From contig NZ_CP023407.1 in assembly GCF_003665435.1 (NCBI RefSeq), positions 434,001 through 498,000 on the forward strand: a DNA stretch of 64,000 bases, read 5' to 3'. Source of the DNA: Streptomyces fungicidicus. GTDB taxonomy: Bacteria > Actinomycetota > Actinomycetes > Streptomycetales > Streptomycetaceae. Below the pieces are notes generated by a model that had not been told where the DNA came from, did no database searches, and was given only the letters and a program-made list of their open reading frames with translations. Both the position numbers and the translations under genes were made by a program. Positions 7,425 through 15,877 of the stretch are shown piece after piece (position 1 is the stretch's first letter; each line of letters opens with the position of its first letter).

Positions 7425-8369
7425 TCACTGACCGCCCAGGCCGGTGGTGGCCACCGACTTCACGATGTGCCGCTGGAAGAAGACGAACACCAGCACGAGA
7501 GGCAGCGCGGCCAGCACCGAGGACGCCATCGTCTGGGCGTAGTTGACGCCGTAGGCGTCCTTCACGGCGGTGATGCCGACCGGCAGGGTCATCAGTGCCG
7601 GGTCGGACGTCGACACGAACGGCCACATGAAGTTGTTCCAGGCTCCGATGAACACGAAGATCGACACCGCGGCGAGCATGGGGCGGGACAGCGGCATCAT
7701 CACCGACCAGAAGACCCGCGCGTGGCCGGCGCCGTCGATGCGGGCGGCCTCCTCCAGCTCCCGCGGGATGGTGTCGAAGTGCTTCTTCAGGATGAAGACC
7801 ATCACCGGCGCGACCGTCTGCGGCAGGATCACCGCCGCGTAGGTGTCCACCAGGTTCAGGGTGAGCATCTGCTGGAACCAGGGGACGATCAGCAGCTGCG
7901 GCGGCACCAGGATCGACGCCACGACGACGGTGAACAGCCATCGGCGGCCGCGGAAGAGGGTACGGGAGAAGGCGTAGCCGGCCATCGCCGACACGGTCAC
8001 GGTGACGACGGTGACGGCCGCGGCGATGAAGAGGCTGTTCAGCATCCACAGCGGCAGGTCGCCGCGCTCGATCACGGTGCGGAAGCCGTGCAGGGTGAAG
8101 CCGCCCCGCGGCCAGATCCAGTGCAGCGGATCGCTGGCGTCCTGCTCGGACTTGAACGCCGTGAGCACCGCCCAGGCCATCGGCAGCAGCCAGATCAGCG
8201 CCATCACCGCGAGTGCCGCGAGGGCCAGGGTGCGGGAGAGCCGGCTCGCGCCGAGGGTGAGGTTGGGGCCGCGCCGCTCGCCCGGCCTGTCGCGGTGGGC
8301 CCGGCGCGCGGCGGGGAGCGGGGAGACCGTGCGGCGCGCGGGCCGTGTCCGGACGTCGGTGAAGGTCAT
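7425..8369 (-). CDS. Carbohydrate ABC transporter permease (MalG type)
   Basis: A 314-residue inner-membrane permease with six helices. The EAA loop that docks the ATPase reads EEAARIDGAGHARVFW. It ends in FVFFQRHIVKSVATTGLGGQ, the usual MalG-type tail. The cytoplasmic N-terminus (about 50 residues) is unusually long and Arg/Pro-rich. Its start lies 1 nt after the stop of the partner permease, so the two are translationally coupled. It forms the membrane channel with the 8371-9303 product and takes sugar from the 9326-10696 lipoprotein. No ATPase gene is present here; a shared ATPase (MsiK in Streptomyces) is the likely energiser. Confidence 0.92.
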   Translation of the reverse strand: MTFTDVRTRPARRTVSPLPAARRAHRDRPGERRGPNLTLGASRLSRTLALAALAVMALIWLLPMAWAVLTAFKSEQDASDPLHWIWPRGGFTLHGFRTVIERGDLPLWMLNSLFIAAAVTVVTVTVSAMAGYAFSRTLFRGRRWLFTVVVASILVPPQLLIVPWFQQMLTLNLVDTYAAVILPQTVAPVMVFILKKHFDTIPRELEEAARIDGAGHARVFWSVMMPLSRPMLAAVSIFVFIGAWNNFMWPFVSTSDPALMTLPVGITAVKDAYGVNYAQTMASSVLAALPLVLVFVFFQRHIVKSVATTGLGGQ

Positions 8370-8370
8370 G

Positions 8371-9303
8371 TCACTTCTCCCTGCGGCGAAGGGCGACGAA
8401 CTGCACGGCGGAGGCGAGGACGACGAGGGCGAAGAAGACGTAGCTGATGGCGGAGGCGTAGCCGAGCCGGTAGCCGGTGAAGCCCATGTCGTAGAGGTAC
8501 TCGACGACGGGCCGGGTGGAGCCGTTGGGCCCGCCCTTGGTGAGCAGGTACACCTGGTCGAAGACCTTCAGCGAGGCGAGGATCTGCAGCACCGTGACCA
8601 CGCCGATGATGCGCCGCAGCTGCGGGAGCGTCACATGCCACAGCCGCCGCCAGGCGCCCGCTCCGTCCAGCGCGGCCGCCTCGTAGAGATGGTCGGGCAC
8701 GGCTTGCAGCGCGGCCAGGAACAGCAGGAAGTTGAAGCCGACGGTCCACCACACGGTGGCGATCACGATGGCGTACAGGGCGACGGACTCGTCGCTCAGC
8801 CAGGCGTAGCCGTCCAGTCCGACCGCCTGCAGGAGGTGGTTGTAGAGGCCGAGGTCCGGCTGGTAGAGCCAGAGCCACAGCAGACCGATCACACCGACCG
8901 GCAGCAGGTACGGTGCGAAGAACGCGAGCCGCCACACCCACTGTCCGGGCAGCCCGGTGTACACCAGCAGGGCCATGGTGAGGGCGACAGCCACCAGCGG
9001 CACGGTGGAGACGACGGTGAACCACACGGTGTGCCACATGGCGCGCCACATCTCGGCGTCGCCCAGGGCCTCCGTGTAGTTGTCCAGCCCGATGAAGGAC
9101 GCGTCGCGGGCGGCCAGCGAGGTGTCGGTGAGGCTCATCCAGACGCCGTGCACCAGGGGCCACACCATGAAGAGGGCGAACAGGACGAGGAACGGCAGGG
9201 CGAAGAGCAGCCCCGGGGGGAGGGCACGGCGCAGCGCGGCGCCGGGCCCCGTGGCGGTCCGGCCGGACGGCGGCCCGCCGGGGGAAGCGAGTGGAGTGGA
9301 CAT
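8371..9303 (-). CDS. Carbohydrate ABC transporter permease (MalF type)
   Basis: A 310-residue permease with six helices (LLFALPFLVLFALFMVWPLV first). The EAA loop reads YEAAALDGAGAWRRLWHVTL. The ATG at 9303 has a strong ribosome binding site (AAGGAGG). Only 22 bp separate it from the substrate-binding lipoprotein gene upstream, and the downstream permease follows directly, so this is a three-gene operon. In context with the GH2 glycosidase next door it probably imports the oligosaccharide or glycoside that enzyme cleaves. Confidence 0.93.
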   Translation of the reverse strand: MSTPLASPGGPPSGRTATGPGAALRRALPPGLLFALPFLVLFALFMVWPLVHGVWMSLTDTSLAARDASFIGLDNYTEALGDAEMWRAMWHTVWFTVVSTVPLVAVALTMALLVYTGLPGQWVWRLAFFAPYLLPVGVIGLLWLWLYQPDLGLYNHLLQAVGLDGYAWLSDESVALYAIVIATVWWTVGFNFLLFLAALQAVPDHLYEAAALDGAGAWRRLWHVTLPQLRRIIGVVTVLQILASLKVFDQVYLLTKGGPNGSTRPVVEYLYDMGFTGYRLGYASAISYVFFALVVLASAVQFVALRRREK

Positions 9304-9325
9304 CTGCTGCCTCCTTCGCGGCGGC

Positions 9326-10696
9326 TCAGGCCGGACTGGGCTGGGACAGGGCGGTGTTGATCCGCTCGACCATGGCGCGGGCCGCCCGGTCGGGCGCCAG
9401 GCCGTCGAGCATCGACTGCTGGAGCACCTGCGACATGGAGTTCTGGAAGTCGGATCCGGCTCCGGCGAACCAGACGGCCGGGTCGAGCACCACGTGGCCG
9501 GCCGCCGCCGCGTACCGCGCCTGCGGCTCCAGGCGGGCGTAGTCACGGGTGCGGGTCACCGGCTGGTACGCCGGGATGTGGCCGGCCTTCGCCCAGATGT
9601 GACCGGCCTTGAGGATCGCGGCCACCGCCTGGTGGGTGCGCCTGCGGTGCGCCTCGTCGGGGTCGGGGCGCCGCGGCAGGACGAAGGAGTGGGAGTCGGC
9701 GTAGACCGCCGGAGTGCCGAACACCGTGGGGAAGGGCGCTGCCCCGACCTTCGGATCGGCGGCCCGGAAGGTGCCGAGCTCCCACTCGCCGGAGAGGATC
9801 ATCGCGCTCTGCCCGTTGGTGAAGTGGGCGAGGGCCGCCGGGTAGTCGAGGCGGCGGGGGTTGGCGCGTCCGTCGACCAGTTTCTGCATGAAGGCGATGA
9901 CCTCGGTCATCGCGTCGACGTTCGCCGTGACGGTGCCGCCGGCGGGCAGGTCGAAGTCGTTGCCGGTCTGCCGGTAGAGCCCGTAGAACAACCGCCAGCC
10001 CTGCGCCGTGTCGTTGACGTAGCCGAAGGCGATGCCCTGCTTGCCTGAGGCCCTGGCCAGTTCCCGGCCGGCCTCGAGGAACCGCTCGGGAGTGGAGAAG
10101 GCGTCCTGGTCGAGGCTTCCGTCACCGGTCAGCAGCCCGGCCTCGCGGGCGGGGTCCGGGTGGAAGAAGACGATGAACGGGTGGGTGTCCAGCGGTACGG
10201 CGAACGTCCGGCCCCGGTACTGGGTGCGGCCCCAGACCGCCTCGGCGAAGTCCTTCTCGTCGACGCCGAACTCGGCGAGCAGCCCGGTGTCCCAGGGGTC
10301 GAGGAGTCCCAGCGGCGCGTATCCCGCGAGGCGGGACATGTGGGAGACGGCGACGTCCGGGCCGCGCCCGCCGGCCGAGGCCATGGCGAGCTTGGTGTAG
10401 TAGGGCGTGCCCCATTCCAGCACGGTCCGCTCGACGCGGGTGCCCGGCATGTCCGGCCGCGCGCTCTCGATCAGTTCGTCGAGCAGGGCGCCGTCGGCGC
10501 CGCTGAACAGGTCCCACATGCGGACGGTGCGCGGGTCCGGGGAGGCCGCGGCGGAACCGCAGCCGGCGAGGGCCCCGCCGCCGAGGAGTACGGCGGCGGA
10601 GGCCAGCGAGGCCCGTAGCAGACCTCGTCGGGATGGGGCGGCTCGGTCACCTCCCGGCCTGGCGGAGGCGGCCCGTGGGCCAGGCAGGTCGACCAT
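9326..10696 (-). CDS. Sugar-binding lipoprotein (extracellular solute-binding family 1)
   Basis: A 456-residue MalE-type binding protein. The N-terminus carries a twin-arginine-like motif (PSRRGLLRAS) and a lipobox ending LAGC with Cys46 as the lipid anchor, so it is probably exported by Tat and tethered outside the membrane. The body shows family landmarks (VRMWDLFSGADGALLDELIE, GRGPDVAVSHMSRLAGYAP, FTNGQSAMILSGEWELGTF). The ATG at 10696 follows AAAGGGAG. A LacI-type operator (10711-10724) lies 15 bp upstream, which predicts repression by the local LacI proteins. Confidence 0.92.
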   Translation of the reverse strand: MVDLPGPRAASARPGGDRAAPSRRGLLRASLASAAVLLGGGALAGCGSAAASPDPRTVRMWDLFSGADGALLDELIESARPDMPGTRVERTVLEWGTPYYTKLAMASAGGRGPDVAVSHMSRLAGYAPLGLLDPWDTGLLAEFGVDEKDFAEAVWGRTQYRGRTFAVPLDTHPFIVFFHPDPAREAGLLTGDGSLDQDAFSTPERFLEAGRELARASGKQGIAFGYVNDTAQGWRLFYGLYRQTGNDFDLPAGGTVTANVDAMTEVIAFMQKLVDGRANPRRLDYPAALAHFTNGQSAMILSGEWELGTFRAADPKVGAAPFPTVFGTPAVYADSHSFVLPRRPDPDEAHRRRTHQAVAAILKAGHIWAKAGHIPAYQPVTRTRDYARLEPQARYAAAAGHVVLDPAVWFAGAGSDFQNSMSQVLQQSMLDGLAPDRAARAMVERINTALSQPSPA

Positions 10697-10710
10697 GGCA
10701 CTCCCTTTCT

Positions 10711-10724
10711 GTGCATCGATGTAC
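10711..10724. promoter_or_regulatory. LacI-type operator before the MalE-type importer
   Basis: GTGCATCGATGTAC is palindromic in 12 of 14 positions around a central CG, with core CATCGATG. It shares this core with 12685-12698 and 26697-26710. Its position directly before the ribosome binding site of the importer operon fits a repressor block. Confidence 0.6.
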
Positions 10725-10804
10725 GTCACCGGCGGACGCCGCGGGCGACTGCCGTGGGCTCGGTGACCCGGTTCCGGTCGTCCGCCGGCCCGGGCCCGGT
10801 GCCG

Positions 10805-12631
10805 TCAGCCGCCGGACTCGCAGGCGGCCCTGCGCTGCTGGGTGCCGCGCAGTACGGCGGTGTCGAACTTCTCGGCGCGGTCGAAGCCGTAGACGCCGTT
10901 GCGCTCCTGGAAGACGTCGGTGAGCTGCGTGTAGCAGTAGCCGAACATGTCAGGGTCGTCGAGCAGGACGTCGATCAGGCCGGTGAAGCGGGTCAGGAAC
11001 TCCTCGGCGGTGCGCGGCCGTTCGCCGTACCCCCAGGACGTTCCCCGCTCGTCGCCCGCCGCGGTCGCGGCCACGGCGGCGTCCCACCAGATCCCGCCGA
11101 ACTCACTGCAGAAGTAGGGCTGTCCGCGGTAGGGGACGGACCAGTCACGGCCGTCGGGGGCGGTGTTGACGTACGGGCGGTCCTCGGCGAGTCCGGCCAT
11201 GGTCCGGGCGAAGACCTCCGGGTCCTGCTCGTAGGAGTGCGAGTCGTAGACGTCGGTCTCGGGCACACGGTGGGCGTAGCCGGAGGCGTCGATCACCGGG
11301 CGGCTCGGGTCGGCCTGCTTGGTGGCCAGGAACATCGCCCGGGTCACGTCGTCGAGCGGGGTGATCCGGTCGTGCAGGTTCTGGTACGTCTCGTTCAGCG
11401 GGCACCAGCCGATGACCGAGGGGTGCGAGTGGTCGCGTTCCAGGGCTTCCAGCCACTGGGCGACGTAACTGGCGTCGGGGCGCTGGTTGTCGTCGCGGAC
11501 GCCGGTCTCGCAGCCCCAGTCGCCGAACTCGCCCCACACCAGGTAGCCGAGCCGGTCGGCGTGGTACAGGTAACGCTCCTCGAACACCTTCTGGTGCAGC
11601 CGGGCGCCGTTGAAGCCGGCCCGCAGACCCAGTTCGATGTCGCGGGCCAGGTCGGCGTCGGTGGGGGCGGTCATCAGGCCGTCCGGGTAGTACCCCTGGT
11701 CGAGGACCAGCCGCTGGAACACCGGCTCGCCGTTGAGCAGGACCCGCTTGCCGTGGATGGCGACCGACCGCAGCCCCGCGTAGGACGTCGCCTCGTCGAC
11801 CACGCCGCCCGTCACGTCGAGGATCTGCAGCCGCAGTCCGTACAGGTGCGGGTCGGCCGGCGACCAGGTGCGCACCCGGTCCTCGGGCACGGTGAGCACC
11901 AGCCGGGGGCACAGGTCGAGGTCGGCCCGGGCGGAGGCGGACACGACCTCGCCGTGTTCGTCGGAGAGGACCGCCCGCACCCGGTGTCCGGGCAGGTTGC
12001 CGGTGACCGGGAGGTCGATGTGGAAGGAGTGCGAACCCAGGTCGGGGGTGATCCGCGGGCGCTTGAGGCGGACGGCGGCCGGCACCGGCTCGAGCCACAC
12101 CGTCTGCCAGATGCCGGTGGTCCGGGTGTAATGGCAGTGCGTGTTGGCGTACCAGGTCGCCTGCTTCCCGCGGGCCTGCGGGCCGTGCCGGGTGTCGCGG
12201 GCGCGGACCACGATCACGGCCTCCTCGCCGGGCTCGGCCGCCCCGCGCAGTTCCGCGGTGAAGGGGGTGAAGCCGCCGCGGTGGCGGGCCACCTCGGTGC
12301 CGTTGACCCAGACGGTGGCGTCGTGGTCCACCGCGCCGAAGTGCAGCAGCACGTCGTGGCCGGACCACTCGGCGGGGACGGTCACCGTGCGCCGGTACCA
12401 GACGGCCTCCAGGAAGTCCGTGTCGCCGATCCCCGACAGCTCGGACTCGGGGCAGAAGGGCACGAGGATCTCGTCCGCGAGGTCGCGGTCGCGCAGTCCG
12501 CGCTCCAGTCCACTGTCCCCGCGGTCCGTCTCGAACTGCCAGCGACCGTTCAGGTTCAGCCACGCCTCGCGGACGAACTGGGGCCGGGGGTACTCCGGAC
12601 GCGGGACGTCTAGGGGCAGGGGCGTGCTCAT
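10805..12631 (-). CDS. Cytoplasmic glycoside hydrolase family 2
   Basis: A 608-residue GH2 enzyme with the usual sugar-binding, Ig-like and TIM-barrel order. The opening PRPEYPRPQFVREAWLNLNG closely resembles the two secreted GH2 proteins further right. The acid/base is E414 (CPLNETYQ) and the nucleophile E510 (FCSEFGGIWW); both are present. There is no signal peptide, so it acts on imported sugar. The ATG at 12631 (after GAGGAG) is preferred over one 15 nt upstream. It shares a 175-bp divergent promoter region with the first LacI gene, including a perfect operator. Family members act on beta-galactosides, glucuronides, arabinosides or galactofuranosides; sequence alone does not decide. Confidence 0.92.
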   Translation of the reverse strand: MSTPLPLDVPRPEYPRPQFVREAWLNLNGRWQFETDRGDSGLERGLRDRDLADEILVPFCPESELSGIGDTDFLEAVWYRRTVTVPAEWSGHDVLLHFGAVDHDATVWVNGTEVARHRGGFTPFTAELRGAAEPGEEAVIVVRARDTRHGPQARGKQATWYANTHCHYTRTTGIWQTVWLEPVPAAVRLKRPRITPDLGSHSFHIDLPVTGNLPGHRVRAVLSDEHGEVVSASARADLDLCPRLVLTVPEDRVRTWSPADPHLYGLRLQILDVTGGVVDEATSYAGLRSVAIHGKRVLLNGEPVFQRLVLDQGYYPDGLMTAPTDADLARDIELGLRAGFNGARLHQKVFEERYLYHADRLGYLVWGEFGDWGCETGVRDDNQRPDASYVAQWLEALERDHSHPSVIGWCPLNETYQNLHDRITPLDDVTRAMFLATKQADPSRPVIDASGYAHRVPETDVYDSHSYEQDPEVFARTMAGLAEDRPYVNTAPDGRDWSVPYRGQPYFCSEFGGIWWDAAVAATAAGDERGTSWGYGERPRTAEEFLTRFTGLIDVLLDDPDMFGYCYTQLTDVFQERNGVYGFDRAEKFDTAVLRGTQQRRAACESGG

Positions 12632-12684
12632 GCTGCTCCTCATCACTGCTGGTGCGCTGCGTACGGGGTCATGCGACCATACGA

Positions 12685-12698
12685 TTACATCGATGTAA
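12685..12698. promoter_or_regulatory. Perfect LacI operator between GH2 and lacI genes
   Basis: TTACATCGATGTAA is a perfect 14-bp palindrome with the central CG typical of LacI-family operators. It lies 54 bp before the GH2 start and 109 bp before the LacI start, so one site could repress both divergent genes. Confidence 0.75.
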
Positions 12699-12806
12699 AT
12701 GGTGGCGGCGAAAAGTTTTCGACGGCATGATTCACGCCGCCCCGGCCGGGTCCGGCGCGGCTGCCGTTACGATCCCGGAGGCAGCGGCAGGGACGAGAAG
12801 GGAAGC

Positions 12807-13820
12807 ATGGGCAGGCCCAGGATCAAGGACGTGGCGGAGTACGCCGGCGTCTCACCGAAGACGGTGTCGAACGTCCTCAACGACTACGAGCACGTCTCGG
12901 AACAGACCCGGACCGCCGTGCGGGAGGCCATCGACGCGCTGGGCTACCGGGTCAACATCGCCGGACGGCAGCTGCGCAGGGGCCGCACGGGCATGATCGC
13001 GCTGGCCGTGCCGGACCTGGACGTCGCCTACTTCGCCGAGCTGGCCCGCAACGTCATGGCGGAGAGCGAACGCCGGGGCTGCACCACGCTCCTGGTCGAG
13101 ACCGGCGGGCGGCGCGAGAAGGAACTGGCCGCGGTGCGGGGTTTCGACGCCCAGTTCACCGACGGCGTCATCCTGTCGCCGCTCGATCTGCGGCCCCCCG
13201 ACCTGGCCGACCGCGACACCCGGCTGCCGCTGGTGCTGCTCGGCGAGTGCAACCCGCCCGGCAGCGCCGACCATGTGGCCATCGACAACGTGGCGGCGGC
13301 GCGGGAGGCGACCGAGCACCTGCTGTCGCGCGGGCGCCGGCGCATCGCGGTGATCGGCGGCGACCTGAGCGGGGCGCGGGACACCAGCAGGCTGCGCACC
13401 CTGGGCCACCAGGAGGCTCTGGCCGCGGCCGGGGTCGCCCTGCGCGACGAACTGATCCTTCCGGTACCCGCGTTCCGGTGGGCCGACGGCGCCGCCGCCG
13501 CCCGCGCCCTGCTGCGGCTGCCGGAGCCGCCGGACGCGCTGCTCTGCCTCAACGACCACCTCGCGCTGGGCGCGGTGCGGGCCCTGCACGAGGCCGGCCG
13601 GTCGGTTCCCGGGGACCTGGACGTGGTCGGCTTCGACGACATCGAGGCCACCCGGTTCAGCATCCCCACCCTCACCACCGTCGCCCCCGACAAGCGGGGC
13701 ATCGCCCGGCGGGCGGTGGAGCTGCTGCTGGACCGGATCGCCGCGGACGGGGCCGGCGGTCCGGCGGTCGACGAGACGGCGGGGCACCGGCTGCTCGTGC
13801 GGGAGAGCTCGGGAGGATGA
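12807..13820 (+). CDS. LacI-family transcriptional regulator (first of two)
   Basis: A 337-residue LacI protein. The HTH at residues 1-60 contains IKDVAEYAGVSPKTVSNVLN, and the hinge helix contains NIAGRQLRRGRTG. The periplasmic-binding-like effector domain follows (IALAVPDLDVAYFAELARNV, HVAIDNVAAAREATEHLL, VVGFDDIEATRFSIPTLTTV). Its start at 12807 has GAAGGGAA upstream. It is divergent from the cytosolic GH2, with a perfect operator between, which is the normal layout of a sugar-responsive local repressor. Its recognition helix differs from that of the neighbour at 14074 by few residues, so operator sharing is likely. Confidence 0.95.
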   Translation: MGRPRIKDVAEYAGVSPKTVSNVLNDYEHVSEQTRTAVREAIDALGYRVNIAGRQLRRGRTGMIALAVPDLDVAYFAELARNVMAESERRGCTTLLVETGGRREKELAAVRGFDAQFTDGVILSPLDLRPPDLADRDTRLPLVLLGECNPPGSADHVAIDNVAAAREATEHLLSRGRRRIAVIGGDLSGARDTSRLRTLGHQEALAAAGVALRDELILPVPAFRWADGAAAARALLRLPEPPDALLCLNDHLALGAVRALHEAGRSVPGDLDVVGFDDIEATRFSIPTLTTVAPDKRGIARRAVELLLDRIAADGAGGPAVDETAGHRLLVRESSGG

Positions 13821-13867
13821 GGTCCGCCCGACCCGTCAGGTCCGCCCGGCACCGTCAGGTCCGCCCG
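13820..13867 (+). repeat. Three direct copies of AGGTCCGCCCG
   Basis: AGGTCCGCCCG occurs at 13820-13830, 13838-13848 and 13857-13867, spaced 18 and 19 nt. It begins at the LacI stop codon and ends just before a terminator hairpin. The meaning is unknown; it may be slippage-generated. Confidence 0.6.
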
Positions 13868-13872
13868 GTCAC

Positions 13873-13900
13873 GGCCGGACGGCGCCGCGGCCGTCCGGCC
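13873..13900 (+). terminator. Hairpin terminator after first lacI gene
   Basis: GGCCGGACGGC (13873-13883) and GCCGTCCGGCC (13890-13900) are perfect 11-bp arms around a 6-nt loop. It sits 52 bp after the LacI stop, with no T-run. Confidence 0.6.
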
Positions 13901-13969
13901 CGGTGAGGGCCGTGGGGGCGTCCACGACGCGTCCACTCCCCCGCCTTGTCAGTGTCACGAGACGGCGTG

Positions 13970-13981
13970 TATAACGTTGTA
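13970..13981. promoter_or_regulatory. LacI-type operator before second lacI gene
   Basis: TATAACGTTGTA is symmetrical at 10 of 12 positions, with core AACGTT. The flank AACGTTGTAAAAC closely resembles AACGATGTAAAAC at 15755-15767, before the second importer. It lies about 90 bp before the second LacI start, which suggests autoregulation. Confidence 0.5.
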
Positions 13982-14073
13982 AAACTTGAGCCCAGCGGCT
14001 CGGCGCACGGCTCATGGTGACGGCACGCATCCGCACCGACCAACCGAGTCGGGCCGCTCACGAAGGGATTGCC

Positions 14074-15105
14074 GTGCGGGTCAGCCTCAAGGACGTCGCC
14101 GCGCACGCGGGGGTCTCCATCAAGACCGTCTCCAACGTGGTGAACAACTACCAGCACGTCACCCCGGCCATGCGCGAGCGTGTCCAGCGGTCCATCGACA
14201 CGCTCGGCTATGTGCCCAACCTCGCCGCCAGGCATCTGCGGAAGGGGCGCACGGGCATCATCGCGCTCGCCCTGCCCGAGCTCGGCAACCCGTACTTCGC
14301 CGAACTGGCCGCCTCCGTCATCGACGCCGCGTCCGAACACGACTACATCGTGCTGCTCGACCACACCGGGGGCATGCGCGAGCAGGAGCTGCTGGTGAGC
14401 CAGGGCTTCCGGGCACGGGTCATCGACGGACTCATCCTCAGCCCCATCGAGCTGGAGACCGACGACCTGCGCGACCGCGCGCAGGAGGTGCCGCTGGTCC
14501 TGCTCGGCGAGCGGGACTTCGACCTGCCGTACGACCACATCGCCATCGACAACGTCGCCGCCGCCCGGGCCGCGGTCCGGCATCTGATCGCCCTGGGCCG
14601 CCGGGAGGTGGCGTTCATCGGAGCGCGGCGCGGACGCAGCGAGCCCGCGCAACTGCGGGTGCGCGGCTGGCGGGAGGAGCTGACCGCGGCCGGACTGCCC
14701 GCCGACGAGGGGCTCGTGGCCGCGACCGACGGCTGGGGACACGCCGACGGCGCGCTCGCCATGAACCACATCCTGGACAGCGGACGCCGGCCCGACGCGG
14801 TCTTCGCCTACAACGACCCGATGGCGATCGGGGCGATGCGGGTGCTGCACGAACGGGGGCTGAGGGTCCCGGAGGACATCGCCGTCGTCGGCTTCGACGA
14901 CGTGATCGAGGGCCGCTTCGGGGCGGTGACGCTCACCTCCGTGTCACCGGACAAGGCCGCCATCGGCCGGCTGGCGGTGGAGTCGGTGCTCGCCCGCCTC
15001 AACGACCGGGCGCCGGAACCACGCCGGATCTGGGCGGACTACCAACTCGCGGAGCGGGAGAGCACGCTGGGGAGGCCCGGGGCGGGGCGGCCGACGGGCG
15101 TCTGA
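14074..15105 (+). CDS. LacI-family transcriptional regulator (second of two)
   Basis: A 343-residue LacI protein. The HTH has LKDVAAHAGVSIKTVSNVVN and the hinge NLAARHLRKGRTG. The effector domain matches the first LacI closely (YDHIAIDNVAAARAAVRHLI, AVVGFDDVIEGRFGAVTLTS). I chose the GTG at 14074 because GAAGGG lies 6 nt upstream and the HTH starts directly; an ATG at 14014 would add 20 unstructured residues. It is the natural regulator of the downstream ribose-type importer and GH2 gene. It is a paralogue of the 12807 gene, probably by local duplication. Confidence 0.94.
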   Translation: MRVSLKDVAAHAGVSIKTVSNVVNNYQHVTPAMRERVQRSIDTLGYVPNLAARHLRKGRTGIIALALPELGNPYFAELAASVIDAASEHDYIVLLDHTGGMREQELLVSQGFRARVIDGLILSPIELETDDLRDRAQEVPLVLLGERDFDLPYDHIAIDNVAAARAAVRHLIALGRREVAFIGARRGRSEPAQLRVRGWREELTAAGLPADEGLVAATDGWGHADGALAMNHILDSGRRPDAVFAYNDPMAIGAMRVLHERGLRVPEDIAVVGFDDVIEGRFGAVTLTSVSPDKAAIGRLAVESVLARLNDRAPEPRRIWADYQLAERESTLGRPGAGRPTGV

Positions 15106-15119
15106 CGCGCCCACCGGGT

Positions 15120-15155
15120 GCGGGGCGGCACCTGGGCAGGTGACCGGGGCCCCGC
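15120..15155 (+). terminator. Nested hairpin after second lacI gene
   Basis: The outer stem is GCGGGGC (15120-15126) with GCCCCGC (15149-15155). An inner hairpin CACCT-GGGC-AGGTG lies at 15129-15142. It starts 15 bp after the LacI stop. Confidence 0.5.
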
Positions 15156-15750
15156 CGCGTGCTCCCGCGCGCCGACAGCGCCCGTGACACGCCCACGGCA
15201 CCGCCTCCGGGGTGGCCGACACGCCGCAGCGCCCGGGGCACGGCGCACCCTGACGCGCCGACCACCGGGCGGATACGCCACCGCGGCGATCACCCGGGCG
15301 GGGCCGGCCGCGCTCACGGCAGCGGCCGACGGTACCGGACCGCGCGCCGGGGTGGGCCGAGTGCGCCCGGAGGCGTGCGACACGCCCGCGGAACCGGCAC
15401 GCGCCTTCCGTGCCGACACGCCGGGATGTCCACGAACGAGGGCGTAGGGGCCATGGGTTGAGCGACCGCCCGGGGCCGGCCAGGACCACACCCGGGCGAC
15501 TACCCCGCGGTCGGCGGGAGCCCGTCACCGCGCGCCCGTGCGTGAAGCTCGTTACGCGTGACGCCACTTGAGCAGCCCAGCGCGTGCGGGGAATGGGCGT
15601 GCCCGAACGCGTCGCCCGTCGGCGGGACTTCATCGCGCGCGGCCGAGCCGCACGACAAGCGCTTCCCCTCACGGCCGGCACCCGAGGCGTGCCCGCCACT
15701 CCGTCGCTCCGTTCCCTCCTCACCTCGTGCGCGAGGGGTTTACAGCATCC

Positions 15751-15765
15751 TTCCAACGATGTAAA
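15751..15765. promoter_or_regulatory. Hybrid LacI-type operator before the ribose-type importer
   Basis: TTCCAACGATGTAAA has a left half (TTCCAACG) identical to the left half of the 26506 operator. Its right half (CGATGTAA) is identical to the right half of the 12685 operator. It may be read by either of the two LacI proteins. Confidence 0.55.
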
Positions 15766-15877
15766 ACCTCCTTGCGGCGCACCGGACGCCGCCTCGCACA
15801 GGGGGAGCAGCTCCACATCCGCGCGTCCTTCGGCTCCCCAGTTCCCTTTTTCAGCGTCACCCGGATCGGGGTCACCC

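Larger units (their letters stand above)
15106..15877. other. Long 772-bp upstream region without a gene
   Basis: No convincing coding sequence: open frames here lack a ribosome binding site and protein-like composition. It contains a terminator-like double hairpin (15120-15155), a LacI-type operator (15751-15765) and four scattered copies of GACACGCC (15186, 15218, 15379, 15415). The operator lies 113 bp before the importer start, implying a long leader. A small RNA or leader peptide cannot be excluded. Confidence 0.6.

Noticed and set aside
10805..12631. Naming the cytosolic GH2 as lacZ or uidA
   Set aside because: GH2 specificities cannot be separated by eye and the protein is shorter than LacZ; the furanose context argues against a fixed name.
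15118..15461. Two short open frames in the gap before the importer
   Set aside because: No ribosome binding site, repetitive Thr/Arg/Pro composition and overlap with a hairpin; treated as non-coding.
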